Shown one piece after another: positions 8,157 through 15,782 of a stretch of DNA of 36,132 bases. Each line of letters starts with the position of its first letter. Position 1 is the stretch's first letter. The stretch spans positions 1-36,132 of the forward strand of contig JAICLV010000004.1 in NCBI GenBank assembly GCA_025925185.1, given 5' to 3'. The translations under genes were made by a program, and so were the position numbers. The notes below the pieces were generated by a model. It did no database searches. It was not told where the DNA came from and saw only the letters and a list, made by a program, of their open reading frames with translations. The DNA is from Acidothermaceae bacterium (GTDB lineage Bacteria > Actinomycetota > Actinomycetes > Acidothermales > Acidothermaceae).

Positions 8157-9185
8157 TCACGCCGATTCGCGAATCACCAACTCGGTCGGTAACACGACCG
8201 GATCGGGAACGACAGCACCTTCCGGCAGCCTCGCCAGCAGCAGGCGCGCCATGTTGCGACCCAGGTCCTCGATCGGCTGTCGCACACTCGTGAGTTGCGG
8301 ATCGGTGTGGCGCGCGACATGGGAGTCGTCGAAGCCCACGATCGCCACGTCGTCCGGCACTTTGCGACCGGTGGCCTTGATCACCCGCAACGCTCCGGCG
8401 GCCATCAGGTCGTTGGCAGCGAAAACGGCGTCGAGCTGAGGTTGGCGCTCGAGCAACTCGCGCATCGCGGCCTCGCCGCTCTCCTCGGTGAAGTTGCCGC
8501 CGGCCACCAACCTTCGCCAGTTCTTTTGGTCGCCGCGGGGCAGGCCCTGCCGGAAGCCGTCGAGCCGGTCGACGCCCGCGCACATCTCATCAGGGCCAGC
8601 GATGGACACGACGTGCCTGCGGCCTTGACCAAGGAGGTATTCGACGGCACTTCGGGCGCCGCCGACGTTGTCGGAGTCGACGTACGGGATCACGTGGTTG
8701 GACAGCGGCCGGCCGCTCAACACCGCGGGCATGCGCTGGCGCTCGACCAGGCTGAGCAGGCCGTCGTCGCCGTGCAACGACATCAAGATGACGCCGTCCG
8801 CGTGGCGGTTTCGGATGTAGTTGGCGATGCGGTCCTCGTCGCCTTGGGCGGTGACCAGGACGAACATGTAGTCGGTGTTGGCGAGTTCGGCGGCGATGCC
8901 GGTGACCATGCCGGCGAGCACCGGGTCGGCGAACAACCGCGACTCCCGTTCGGCGATGACAAGCGCGATCGCATCGGTGCGCTTGGTGACGAGCGAGCGC
9001 GCCGCCCGGTTGGGCACGTAGCCGAGGGCCTCGATCGAGCGCTCGACGGTGGCTTTGGCCTCCGGGCTCACCTTCGGCGAGTCGTTGACCACCCGTGAGA
9101 CGGTGGCGCGCGACACTCCCGCGTGCGCCGCCACTTCCTCGAGCGTGGGCGAGGTTCGCACGGCCTCCGCGCCGGTCTGGCTCAT
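8157..9185 (-). CDS. LacI-family transcriptional repressor
   Basis: 342 residues, normal for the family. The N-terminal HTH is at residues ~14-34 (TLEEVAAHAGVSRATVSRVV), followed by the hinge region ALGYVPNRAARSLVTKRTDA. The periplasmic-binding-protein-like effector domain runs to the C-terminus (AIALVIAERESRLFADP, YVDSDNVGGARSAVEYLL, AVFAANDLMAAGALR, VAIVGFDDSHVARHTDP, LTSVRQPIEDLGR). Such repressors usually bind a sugar and control uptake or catabolic genes, but no sugar transporter or glycosidase is adjacent, so the regulon must lie elsewhere. The ATG has GAGG about nine bases upstream. It lies 40 bases behind the Nudix gene on the same strand. Confidence 0.93.
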   Translation of the reverse strand: MSQTGAEAVRTSPTLEEVAAHAGVSRATVSRVVNDSPKVSPEAKATVERSIEALGYVPNRAARSLVTKRTDAIALVIAERESRLFADPVLAGMVTGIAAELANTDYMFVLVTAQGDEDRIANYIRNRHADGVILMSLHGDDGLLSLVERQRMPAVLSGRPLSNHVIPYVDSDNVGGARSAVEYLLGQGRRHVVSIAGPDEMCAGVDRLDGFRQGLPRGDQKNWRRLVAGGNFTEESGEAAMRELLERQPQLDAVFAANDLMAAGALRVIKATGRKVPDDVAIVGFDDSHVARHTDPQLTSVRQPIEDLGRNMARLLLARLPEGAVVPDPVVLPTELVIRESA

Positions 9186-9225
9186 GCGTCACCGCCTCGT
9201 TGGTTGAGCCGCTACGGTGACATTC

Positions 9226-9627
9226 TCACGGAAGCAGCGCCCAACCGCGCAGCGACTGCAGCAGCCCATCGGTGAGATCGCGGTCACCAAGCTGATCGAT
9301 GGGCACCCAGGCCACGTCGTCCGCGTCGTCACCGGCGCGCGGGACGACGTCGGGGTCGCCGACGACGGTCACCACGTAGTCGCGGATGCGGTAGACGACG
9401 TCGCCGACTCCGGGTCGCACGACCTCTCCGGCGAGCGGACCGACCTCGACGTCGAGGCCGGTCTCCTCGGCGACTTCACGGCGGACGGCGTCGACCTCCG
9501 ACTCGCCCGGCTCGACCCGGCCGCCGGGAACCGACCACAGCCCAAGTGAAGGAGCGTGGCCCCGCTTGATGAGCAGGATCTTGCCGTCGTCGATGGCGAT
9601 CGCCCCGACCGCCGCCACCTCTCGCAC
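9226..9627 (-). CDS. Nudix hydrolase
   Basis: 133-residue Nudix-fold pyrophosphohydrolase. The Nudix box is complete at residues 36-58: G36, E42, then REVAEETGL at 50-58 (G-x5-E-x7-R-E-x2-E-E-x-G). The N-terminus (VAAVGAIAIDDGKILLIKRG) and WSVPGGRVEPGES are typical of the ADP-ribose/MutT-like groups, but the substrate cannot be read from the sequence. The start is GTG with no clear ribosome site. Divergent from the cytosine methyltransferase with 68 bases between. Possibly co-transcribed with the downstream lacI gene. Confidence 0.9.
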   Translation of the reverse strand: MREVAAVGAIAIDDGKILLIKRGHAPSLGLWSVPGGRVEPGESEVDAVRREVAEETGLDVEVGPLAGEVVRPGVGDVVYRIRDYVVTVVGDPDVVPRAGDDADDVAWVPIDQLGDRDLTDGLLQSLRGWALLP

Positions 9628-9681
9628 AGCACCGACCCTACGCGTCGAGCGCGCCGCGGCGACGTTGCCGGGCGCAGCGGC

Positions 9682-9687
9682 TAAGTT
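9682..9687 (+). promoter_or_regulatory. Probable -10 element of leaderless methyltransferase gene
   Basis: TAAGTT ends eight bases before the GTG at 9696, and there is no Shine-Dalgarno sequence, which fits a leaderless message. Pattern only. Confidence 0.4.
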
Positions 9688-9695
9688 GCGTCGAT

Positions 9696-10823
9696 GTGAC
9701 GTCGATTCCCATCGCAGCCGAGTTTTTCGCGGGCATCGGGCTGGTCCGCCTCGGCCTTGAAGCGGGCGGCATCGAGGTGGCGTGGGCGAACGACGTCGAG
9801 CCGATGAAGCGGTCTATGTACGCGGAGAACTTCGGCGGTGACCACTTCGTCCTGGACGACGTCGCGAACGTGCGCGGTGGCGACGTGCCGGACGTCGACC
9901 TCGCGACGGCGTCATTTCCCTGCGTCGACCTCTCGCTGGCCGGTTGGCGCCGCGGCCTCGCCGGCGCGCACTCGGGCACGTTCTGGCACTTCACCCGGGT
10001 GCTCGACGAGATGGGCGCGCGTCGGCCTTCCGTCGTCCTGCTTGAAAACGTCGTGGCGTTCGCGACGTCGCACAGCGGCCTCGATCTGCACGCCGCGATC
10101 GCCGACTTGAACCGGCTCGGCTACAGCGTCGACGCACTTGTGCTTGACGCGCGCCGGTTCGTAGCGCAGTCGCGGCCACGGTTGTTCCTTGTGGGGGCGC
10201 AAAATCCACCGGCCGACGCGGCGGACGACGCGAGCCCGCTGCGGCCGGCGTCCCTACGAGCCGCGCTCGCCGAGCCCGGGATTCGCACCCACGTCACCGC
10301 GTTGCCGCCACCGCCGCAGTTGCGGACAACCGGGCTTGGCGACGCCGTCGAGGCGTTGTCGGATGCGGATCCGCGGTGGTGGGACGAGAGGCGGGTCGCC
10401 GCCCTGGTCGGCTCGTTCTCGCCGATTCAGGCTCGGCGGTTCGCGGCGCTGCGCGACCGCGAGGCAGTCTCGTGGCGCACCGCCTATCGCCGCACCCGCG
10501 ACGGGCGGGCGGTGTGGGAGATGCGGGCGGACGACGTGGCGGGCTGCCTGCGCACGGCTCGCGGCGGCTCGAGCAAGCAAGCGCTGGTGCGGCTGGGATT
10601 CGGCAAGGCGCGGGTGCGGTGGATGACAGCCCGCGAGTACGCCCGGTTGATGGGCGTTCCCGACGCCTACGGATTCGCCTCGGTGTCGGCCAATCAGGCG
10701 CTGTTCGGCTTTGGCGACGCCGTGTGCGTGCCGGGCGTCGCCTGGATCGCGCGGCACGCGCTCGCGCCGCTGCTGTCGGCGAGCCGAGAGCCCGCGATCG
10801 CTGGAACACCCGGACGGTCTTGA
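9696..10823 (+). CDS. Solitary DNA cytosine-5 methyltransferase
   Basis: 375-residue C5-cytosine DNA methyltransferase. Motif I is AAEFFAGIGLVRLGLEAGG (SAM binding, residues 7-25). Motif IV is ASFPCVDLSLAG with catalytic Cys76. Motif VI is LLENVV (Glu117), motif VIII FVAQSRPRLFLVG (158-166), and motif X is near NQALFGFGDAVCVPGVAW. The region between VIII and IX is the target-recognition part and includes CLRTARGGSSKQ. The specificity cannot be predicted. No restriction endonuclease or Vsr gene is adjacent, so this is an orphan enzyme, possibly with an epigenetic or anti-restriction role. GTG start as above. 33 bases separate it from the DUF6758-like gene. Confidence 0.92.
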   Translation: MTSIPIAAEFFAGIGLVRLGLEAGGIEVAWANDVEPMKRSMYAENFGGDHFVLDDVANVRGGDVPDVDLATASFPCVDLSLAGWRRGLAGAHSGTFWHFTRVLDEMGARRPSVVLLENVVAFATSHSGLDLHAAIADLNRLGYSVDALVLDARRFVAQSRPRLFLVGAQNPPADAADDASPLRPASLRAALAEPGIRTHVTALPPPPQLRTTGLGDAVEALSDADPRWWDERRVAALVGSFSPIQARRFAALRDREAVSWRTAYRRTRDGRAVWEMRADDVAGCLRTARGGSSKQALVRLGFGKARVRWMTAREYARLMGVPDAYGFASVSANQALFGFGDAVCVPGVAWIARHALAPLLSASREPAIAGTPGRS

Positions 10824-10856
10824 CGGGCGCGGCGCAAAAGCGACACCGTCGGATGC

Positions 10857-11516
10857 GTGAAAGGGGAGCCGAGCTGCCCGCGTTGCGGCGGCGCGCTGCG
10901 TGCGCCAGGGCTGTGGTCGAGCGCCTGGCAGTGCGAGGTGCACGGTCCCGTGCCGCCGCTGCAACCGGTCGTGAAGCCAGGCGCCGAGTGCCTTGAAGGC
11001 GAGCGCGCGCTCGCCGCGCGGGGGTCCTCTCCGCTGTGGATTCCGTGGCCGTTGCCGACCGGCTGGGTGGTGACCGGCTTCGCCCACGCCGGCGACGACC
11101 GCAGCGGTGCCGTCGCGACCGTCGTCGGCTGCTCAGGACCGGCGCCGCTCGGCGGCGTAGCCGACCTGCTGCTGGTCGCCGAGACGCCTGGTGTCGGGCT
11201 GGCCGCCCGGCTGGCCGGGCTGCCAGGACCCGACCCCGGCGACGGGTTCGACGCTGGGCCGGCGCATGCGAAGGTCGACGCCGCCGGGCACCCGACTCCG
11301 CTGTGGAACGTCGACGCCGGCCCGGAGCTCGCTGTTTATGTCGGCGAGGCCAAAGCGGAGTGGATGTGGGCGTTGTTGTGGCCGGCGGCCGCTGGCTTGC
11401 TGCTGTTGGAGAACCTCGGGTTGCACGATCTCGTCGGCCGACCGCTCGGGGCCGACATCCCGTTCGGCGCGTTGATGCCGCGGCTCGCCGCGCTGCGCTC
11501 ACCGACCGCCTTGTGA
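10857..11516 (+). CDS. DUF6758-like actinobacterial protein with N-terminal zinc ribbon
   Basis: 219 residues. The N-terminus (residues ~5-31) has CPRCGG then WQCEVHGP, a short zinc-ribbon-like Cys/His cluster. The rest is a mixed alpha/beta domain with the landmarks WIPWPLPTGWVVTGFAHA, LLLVAETPGVGLAARLAGL, GPELAVYVGEAKAEWMWAL and DIPFGALMPRL. From memory this matches the actinobacterial DUF6758 family (older annotations: phosphotransacetylase), often found beside PHP-domain and MarC genes, as here. No enzymatic motif is evident and the function is unknown. Starts at GTG; no ribosome site seen. Confidence 0.75.
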   Translation: MKGEPSCPRCGGALRAPGLWSSAWQCEVHGPVPPLQPVVKPGAECLEGERALAARGSSPLWIPWPLPTGWVVTGFAHAGDDRSGAVATVVGCSGPAPLGGVADLLLVAETPGVGLAARLAGLPGPDPGDGFDAGPAHAKVDAAGHPTPLWNVDAGPELAVYVGEAKAEWMWALLWPAAAGLLLLENLGLHDLVGRPLGADIPFGALMPRLAALRSPTAL

Positions 11517-11557
11517 GCGTCGGCCGTCGACTCCTCCGCCGCCGCTCCCCAGGCCGC

Positions 11558-11563
11558 TACCGT
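11558..11563 (+). promoter_or_regulatory. Probable -10 element of leaderless PHP gene
   Basis: TACCGT ends eight bases before ATG 11572, with no Shine-Dalgarno sequence. Pattern only. Confidence 0.4.
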
Positions 11564-11571
11564 GGCAGGCG

Positions 11572-12429
11572 ATGCGGATCGATCTTCACACTCACAGCAA
11601 CGCCTCCGACGGCACCGACTCCCCGGCGCGGTTGGTGGCGAACGCGCGGCTGGCCGGGCTCGACGTCGTGGCGCTCACCGACCACGACACAGCGGCCGGT
11701 CACGAGGAGGCGGCCGCGGCCGTCCGAGGCGGTGGGGATCGGCCGATAGCGCTCGTGCGGGGCGCTGAGTTCTCCTGTCTTTTCAACGGAATCAGCCTGC
11801 ACCTGCTTGGTTATCTCTTCGACCCGGAGCATCCGGAGTTGGCGCGGGAGATGGAGTTGCTGCGCACCGACCGCACCCGCCGCGCCGAGGCGATGGTCGA
11901 CAAGCTCGTCGAACTTGGCGCGCCGGTGACCTGGCGGCAGGTGCGGCAGATCGCGGGCGGCGCGGTGGTCGGCCGGCCCCACGTGGCGCGCGCCCTGGTC
12001 GACGTCGGCGTGGTGCCCGACGTCGCGGCAGCCTTCACCGCGGAGTGGATCGGCAACGACGGACGCGCCTACGTCGAGAAGTACTCGCTGGCTCCCGCGC
12101 GCGCGATCGCCTTGGTGAAAGCGGCCGGCGGCGTCACCGTGTTCGCGCACCCGGCTGCCTCCTCGCGCGGCCTGACCGTCGACGAGGATGCGATCGCGGC
12201 GTTCGCTGGGTCCGGCCTCGACGGGATCGAGGTCGACCACCCCGACCACGATTCCGACGCACGTGCTCGGCTGCGCGACCTCGCCGCGCAGTTGCGGTTG
12301 CTGCCGACCGGCTCCAGCGACTACCACGGCTTGGTGAAGTCGACACCGCTCGGCGCCGAGACCACCGACCCGGCGGTCTTCGATGAATTGGTCGGCCGGG
12401 CCGTCGGCGCGCAGGTCGTGCGCGGGTGA
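11572..12429 (+). CDS. PHP-domain phosphoesterase (RNase AM / nucleoside-bisphosphate phosphatase type)
   Basis: 285-residue PHP-fold metal-dependent phosphoesterase. Metal ligands are visible in order: DLHTHSNASDGT at the N-terminus, ALTDHDT, a GAEFS glutamate, VFAHPAAS, EVDHPDH and GSSDYHG at the C-terminus. The closest characterised relatives remove 5' nucleotides from small RNA or hydrolyse 3',5'-bisphosphonucleotides (E. coli RnmA/YciV). Substrate assignment is inferred from family only. The stop overlaps the marC start by four bases, so the two are translated as a unit, in a plus-strand run from the DUF6758-like gene to the methyltransferase-like gene. Confidence 0.88.
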   Translation: MRIDLHTHSNASDGTDSPARLVANARLAGLDVVALTDHDTAAGHEEAAAAVRGGGDRPIALVRGAEFSCLFNGISLHLLGYLFDPEHPELAREMELLRTDRTRRAEAMVDKLVELGAPVTWRQVRQIAGGAVVGRPHVARALVDVGVVPDVAAAFTAEWIGNDGRAYVEKYSLAPARAIALVKAAGGVTVFAHPAASSRGLTVDEDAIAAFAGSGLDGIEVDHPDHDSDARARLRDLAAQLRLLPTGSSDYHGLVKSTPLGAETTDPAVFDELVGRAVGAQVVRG

Positions 12430-13028
12430 ACGCGCGGCTGTTCGGCGAGTTCTTCGTCACCCTGCTCGTCATCATGGACCCGCCCGGCTCGATCCCGATT
12501 TTCCTTTCGTTGACGGGCTCGCACGGTCGACAGGCTCGCCGCCGCAGCGCCGACCTCGCCGTCGCCACCGCGTTCGTCGTCATCGTCGCGTTCGCGTTGT
12601 TCGGCCAGCAGGTGTTGCAGTACCTGCACGTCACGTTGCCCGCCCTCCAAGTCGCGGGCGGTTTGCTGCTGCTGCTCGTCGCGCTTGAATTGCTGATGGG
12701 CTGGGGCTCCGACCCGACGTCCAAGGACGACGTGAACGTGTCGATGGTGCCGCTCGGAACCCCGTTGCTGGCGGGGCCTGGGGCCATCGCGGCGACGATC
12801 GTGTTCGCGAAGTCGATTCACCAATTCCGCGACGGCCTCTCCTTGGCCGTTGCGATCGTCGCGGTGCACGTCGTCATCTGGCTGACGTTGCGGTTCTCGA
12901 CCGTGATACTCCGCGTGCTCCGGCGCAGCGGCGTGACCTTGCTCACCCGCATCGCCGGGCTGTTGTTGTCGGCGATCGCGGTGCAGCTGGCGGCCGACGG
13001 AATAAGGGCGTTCGTTGCCGCGAGCTAG
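12426..13028 (+). CDS. MarC-family integral membrane protein
   Basis: 200 residues with about six membrane helices. The first segment FFVTLLVIMDPPGSIPIFLSL carries the conserved MDPxG...P motif. Further segments are FVVIVAFALFGQQVLQYLHV, LLLLLVALELLMGW, VPLGTPLLAGPGAIAATIV (conserved PxLxGPGA), LAVAIVAVHVVIWLTLRF and IAGLLLSAIAVQLAADGI. The family (UPF0056) is inner-membrane; its transport or regulatory role is not established, and the historical link to multiple antibiotic resistance is doubtful. GTG start within GTGA shared with the PHP stop. Confidence 0.92.
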   Translation: MNARLFGEFFVTLLVIMDPPGSIPIFLSLTGSHGRQARRRSADLAVATAFVVIVAFALFGQQVLQYLHVTLPALQVAGGLLLLLVALELLMGWGSDPTSKDDVNVSMVPLGTPLLAGPGAIAATIVFAKSIHQFRDGLSLAVAIVAVHVVIWLTLRFSTVILRVLRRSGVTLLTRIAGLLLSAIAVQLAADGIRAFVAAS

Positions 13029-13854
13029 GCACCTGTCGGTCGTGGCGCGGCGCAGCGCCGGCCAGACCTTCGCCGTCGACACCGCGATCGCGCAAATCGA
13101 CCGCGACGACACCCGCCGCAACGCGTTCACCTTGTTGCTCGACGGCGTCGAGAGCTCGCACGTCGACCTCGACGATCCGACGTACCTCGTCTTCGAGTAC
13201 GTGCAGTGGTTCGGCGGCATCATCGACGTCCTGCGGCCGGCGGGTTCGCCGATTGACACCGTGCATCTCGGGGGCGCCGCCGCGACGCTGGCCCGCTATA
13301 TCGCAGCGACTCGGCCGCAGTCGCGGCAGACCGTGTTCGAGATCGACGCGGCCTTGGTGGAGTTGGTACGCGAGCAGCTGCCGCTGCCGAAGTCGCGGCG
13401 GTTGCGGGTGCGCGTAGCCGACGCGCGGCTGGGCTTGGCCGCGCTGCCCGCGTCGTCCGCCGACCTCGTCGTCCGCGACGCCTTTCTCGACGCCGCGGTT
13501 CCCGAGCACCTGCGTACCATCGAATTCGCCTTGTTGGTAAAGGAAATCTTGCGACCCTGCGGCGTCTACTTGATGAACGTCGCCGACGGCGTGCCGTTTG
13601 GCAAGCTGGGCCCGGACGTCGCGGCGGTGGCTGAGGTCTTCACCGAACTCGCCGTCGTCTCGGAGCCGGCCGTCTTTCGTGGACGTCGGCACGGCAACCT
13701 CGTGGTCGCCGCGTCAGACGCGGCCCTGCCGATCGAAGCGATCGCGGCGAAGGTGGCGAGTGGCTCGGCGCAGGGCCGGGTGCACGCCGCAGGCGAGGCG
13801 CGGGCGATGGCGCGCGGCTACCGACCGCCCCGCGACCCCTCCGGCGACCACTGA
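13015..13854 (+). CDS. Spermidine-synthase-like SAM-binding protein
   Basis: 279 residues from TTG 13015, or 270 from the in-frame GTG at 13042; neither has a clear ribosome site. The fold resembles polyamine aminopropyltransferases: short N-terminal beta part (DDPTYLVFEYVQWFGGII), then a Rossmann-like domain with VHLGGAAATLARYI, TVFEIDAALVELVREQL, VRVADARLGLAALP and LVVRDAF. The GGGDG loop of true spermidine synthases is GGAAA, and the catalytic D-x-Y region is RDAF, so polyamine synthesis is unlikely. A methyltransferase or binding role fits better. Overlaps the marC stop by 14 bases if the TTG is used. The end abuts the first 44-bp hairpin element by three bases. Confidence 0.75.
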   Translation: MPRARHLSVVARRSAGQTFAVDTAIAQIDRDDTRRNAFTLLLDGVESSHVDLDDPTYLVFEYVQWFGGIIDVLRPAGSPIDTVHLGGAAATLARYIAATRPQSRQTVFEIDAALVELVREQLPLPKSRRLRVRVADARLGLAALPASSADLVVRDAFLDAAVPEHLRTIEFALLVKEILRPCGVYLMNVADGVPFGKLGPDVAAVAEVFTELAVVSEPAVFRGRRHGNLVVAASDAALPIEAIAAKVASGSAQGRVHAAGEARAMARGYRPPRDPSGDH

Positions 13855-13857
13855 CCA

Positions 13858-13901
13858 CTGGTGGACGTTCGACGAGATAGAAGCCGTCAGACGTCTACCA
13901 G
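13858..13901. repeat. 44-bp hairpin element, copy A
   Basis: An 11-base outer arm at 13858-13868 pairs with 13891-13901 (ten Watson-Crick pairs and one G-U). After a two-base internal loop on each side, an inner GACG/CGTC stem encloses AGATAGAAGC. Identical at 37 of 44 positions to copy B at 14731-14774, in the same orientation, including a perfect 20-base core (13876-13895). It begins three bases after the preceding stop and could also terminate that transcript. Confidence 0.9.
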
Positions 13902-13929
13902 CACCCCGACACCCCAGCCCGTTGTGCCG

Positions 13930-14625
13930 CTACGAGGCAAGCCGGCCGAACCGGTCGGCAGCCGCTCGCAGCTGCGCCTCGACGGTCTCAGGCACCAACC
14001 GGATCGCCACGGTCGCGAAGCGCAGAATGGGCCACCCAGTGACGATTACCAGATCGTTCTGTCGATCCATGTCGTCCCAGTAGCTGAGCGGCCGCAGGTG
14101 CACGGCACCGTCGACCTCGACGAAGAAGCCGTCGAATTCCGCGTCAAGCCAGCGGCGCCGGCCGGCGCGGCCCAACTCCACCGTCAAACGCTGCGCGGTC
14201 GTGAGCCGTTGTTGCACGCCGGCCGCGAACAGGGCACAGGCCAGCCGCGGCAACCGCGTCTGGGCAGCGGCGTCGACAAGCGCGCGTTCGAGGCGGACCG
14301 TCGGCAACGCCCGCCCTGGGTGCAGGTCCTCCTCGCTGAGTCGGCGCGAGACATGCACGCGCACACCAGGCAACGAGTGCGGCCTCGAACCGTGCGGGAT
14401 CACGACGTGCACGAGTGGGTCGGAAAAACCGGTGAGGCCGAGCTCGCTGGCGCCGGTGACGCCGGTGAGCCCGCCGCCGGGCTGCGCGAGCACGGCGACC
14501 CAGCGCTGTTGCCGCTCGGTCAACGGGCCGTTTTGCAAGACGACGACACGACGGCCGCACGTCGTCCACCGTCGGGCCGCCACCTGACTGCGCACGGCGT
14601 CACTGTCATAACCGCGCTCACGCAA
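13930..14625 (-). CDS. DUF559 / Vsr-like endonuclease-domain protein with AbiEi-type N-terminus
   Basis: 231 residues from the only recognised start codon, TTG 14625. The N-terminal ~60 residues look like the winged-helix region common to actinobacterial AbiEi/DUF559 proteins (YDSDAVRSQVAARRWTT). The middle region has LPTVRLERALVDAAAQT. The C-terminus is the DUF559 nuclease-like domain: RRRWLDAEFDGFFVEVDGA, HLRPLSYWDDMDRQNDLV and PILRFATVAIRLVPETV; the E-V-D-G-x-H pattern is the usual active-site region. Similar proteins are scattered accessory genes of unknown biology. The conserved frame continues upstream of the TTG (HSQAQ, ARAIRAGSG) to a stop at 14722-14724 without ATG, GTG, TTG or CTG, so the 5' end may be truncated or use a rare start. 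Hairpin elements flank it on both sides. Confidence 0.75.
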   Translation of the reverse strand: MRERGYDSDAVRSQVAARRWTTCGRRVVVLQNGPLTERQQRWVAVLAQPGGGLTGVTGASELGLTGFSDPLVHVVIPHGSRPHSLPGVRVHVSRRLSEEDLHPGRALPTVRLERALVDAAAQTRLPRLACALFAAGVQQRLTTAQRLTVELGRAGRRRWLDAEFDGFFVEVDGAVHLRPLSYWDDMDRQNDLVIVTGWPILRFATVAIRLVPETVEAQLRAAADRFGRLAS

Positions 14626-14730
14626 CTGGGCTTGGCTGTGGCCGGAACCGGCCCGGATCGCCCGTGCGTGCGCGAACTGTGCGCGATCGCGGCCGTCCTC
14701 GCGGTTGTGGACCGCGGTCCTTCACGTGAG

Positions 14731-14774
14731 CCGGTAGACGTTGGGCGGGATAGAAGCCGTCAGACGTCGACCGG
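14731..14774. repeat. 44-bp hairpin element, copy B
   Basis: Same architecture as copy A: 11-base arms 14731-14741 and 14764-14774 (ten pairs, one mismatch), a two-base internal loop, then an inner GGCGG/CCGTC stem. Relative to copy A, outer pair 2 changes T-A to C-G on both arms (a compensatory change) and inner A-T becomes G-U, so pairing has been kept. Starts six bases upstream of the stop codon that opens the DUF559 frame. Confidence 0.9.
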
Positions 14775-14856
14775 TCGCGCCGAATCCCGGTCGCCTGATC
14801 CGCAGGCGCGTGTCGCGCGCCGAGACTTGTCGGTCGCGGCGTCCAGGATGGACGTC

Positions 14857-15696
14857 ATGACCGCAGCCGCCGAACTCGAGCTGGAGGGCCTGCCCCGCCG
14901 GCTTTTCTCGTGCACGCCGTCGCGGCTGACCACCTGGGTCGACTGCCCGCGCCATTACCGGATGCGGTACCTCGACCGCCCGCGTCCCGCTCAGGGCCCG
15001 CCGTGGGCGCACAACAGCCTGGGCGCGAGCGTCCACAACGCCCTCGCCGGCTGGTGGCGGCTGGCGGCGAAGGCGCGCACCGCCGAGACGGCCGGCCAGC
15101 TGCTCGACGCCGGCTGGCTTTCCGACGGCTTCCGCGACGAGCAGCAGTCGGCACGCTGGCGCGACCGCGCGCGCGACATGGTGCGTCGCTACGTCGCCAC
15201 CCTCGACCCGCACCGCGAGCCGCTCGGCGTCGAGCGCACCCTCGCGGCGCGAACGAACCGGCTCGCGCTCTCGGGTCGGCTCGACCGGCTCGATGACCGC
15301 GCCGGCCGGCTCGTCGTCGTCGACTACAAGACCGGACGACGTCCGCCCACCGTCGACGACGCCCGTGGCTCGGCGGCGTTGGCGCTCTACGCGGTGGCCG
15401 CGAGCAGCACGCTTCGTCGTCCGTGCCACGACGTCGAGCTGCACCACATTCCGACCGGCGAGGTCGTCAGCTGGCGCCACACCGACGAGTCGCTGGCCCG
15501 GCAGGTGCGCCGTGCCGAGGACGTCGCCGACGAGATCCAGGCGGCTGGCACCCAACCCGCCGAGGCGTTCCCCGCGCGGCCGGGCGGCCAGTGCGGGTGG
15601 TGCACGTTTCGGGCGCATTGCCCAGAGGGCCAGCGGGCCGCTCCCGCCCGCGAGCCGTGGGCCGCGCTCGACGACCTCGAGCCGGCCGAGGACTGA
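14857..15696 (+). CDS. RecB-family PD-(D/E)XK nuclease with Fe-S cluster cysteines
   Basis: 279 residues. PD-(D/E)XK nuclease core: SGRLDRLDD (first acidic residue) and LVVVDYKTGRRP with Asp156 and Lys158. The usual Gln of the following QxxxY motif is replaced (SAALALYAV). Cys30 (WVDCPRHYRMRYLDR) and the C-terminal Cys246, Cys249 and Cys255 (CGWCTFRAHC) match the four-cysteine iron-sulfur staple of AddB/Cas4-type nucleases. The family acts as a 5'-3' or 3'-5' DNA exonuclease in repair; a stand-alone copy with no helicase is common in actinobacteria (mycobacterial Rv2119, from memory). ATG 14857 is chosen because AGGA lies eight bases upstream; ATG 14848 is the alternative. The frame is open much further upstream, but that stretch is antisense to the DUF559 gene. 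Confidence 0.88.
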   Translation: MTAAAELELEGLPRRLFSCTPSRLTTWVDCPRHYRMRYLDRPRPAQGPPWAHNSLGASVHNALAGWWRLAAKARTAETAGQLLDAGWLSDGFRDEQQSARWRDRARDMVRRYVATLDPHREPLGVERTLAARTNRLALSGRLDRLDDRAGRLVVVDYKTGRRPPTVDDARGSAALALYAVAASSTLRRPCHDVELHHIPTGEVVSWRHTDESLARQVRRAEDVADEIQAAGTQPAEAFPARPGGQCGWCTFRAHCPEGQRAAPAREPWAALDDLEPAED

Positions 15697-15713
15697 TCCG
15701 CCAAACTCCCTGA

Positions 15714-15741
15714 CTCAGGGATCGGCGCAAACAGCCGATGC
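15714..15741 (+). promoter_or_regulatory. FliA/WhiG-like promoter of cheA
   Basis: CTCA (15714-15717), 16 bases, then GCCGATGC (15734-15741), 41 bases before the cheA start. The same layout precedes cheB and the first cheY. Sigma-28-type promoters read roughly TAAA-N15/16-GCCGATAA. The sigma factor is inferred. Confidence 0.6.
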
Positions 15742-15782
15742 AACACGTGTCGGGACGTCGGGTGCCCGCGCGGAGGAGTCAG

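Noticed and set aside
9186..9225. TGAG...CTCA pair upstream of the lacI gene as an autoregulatory operator
   Set aside because: Only four matching bases at each end with a poor central match; below what I can support.
13861..14847. Long open plus-strand frame running into the RecB-family nuclease gene
   Set aside because: It is antisense to the DUF559 gene, has no recognisable domain, and the nuclease has its own ATG with a ribosome site at 14857.
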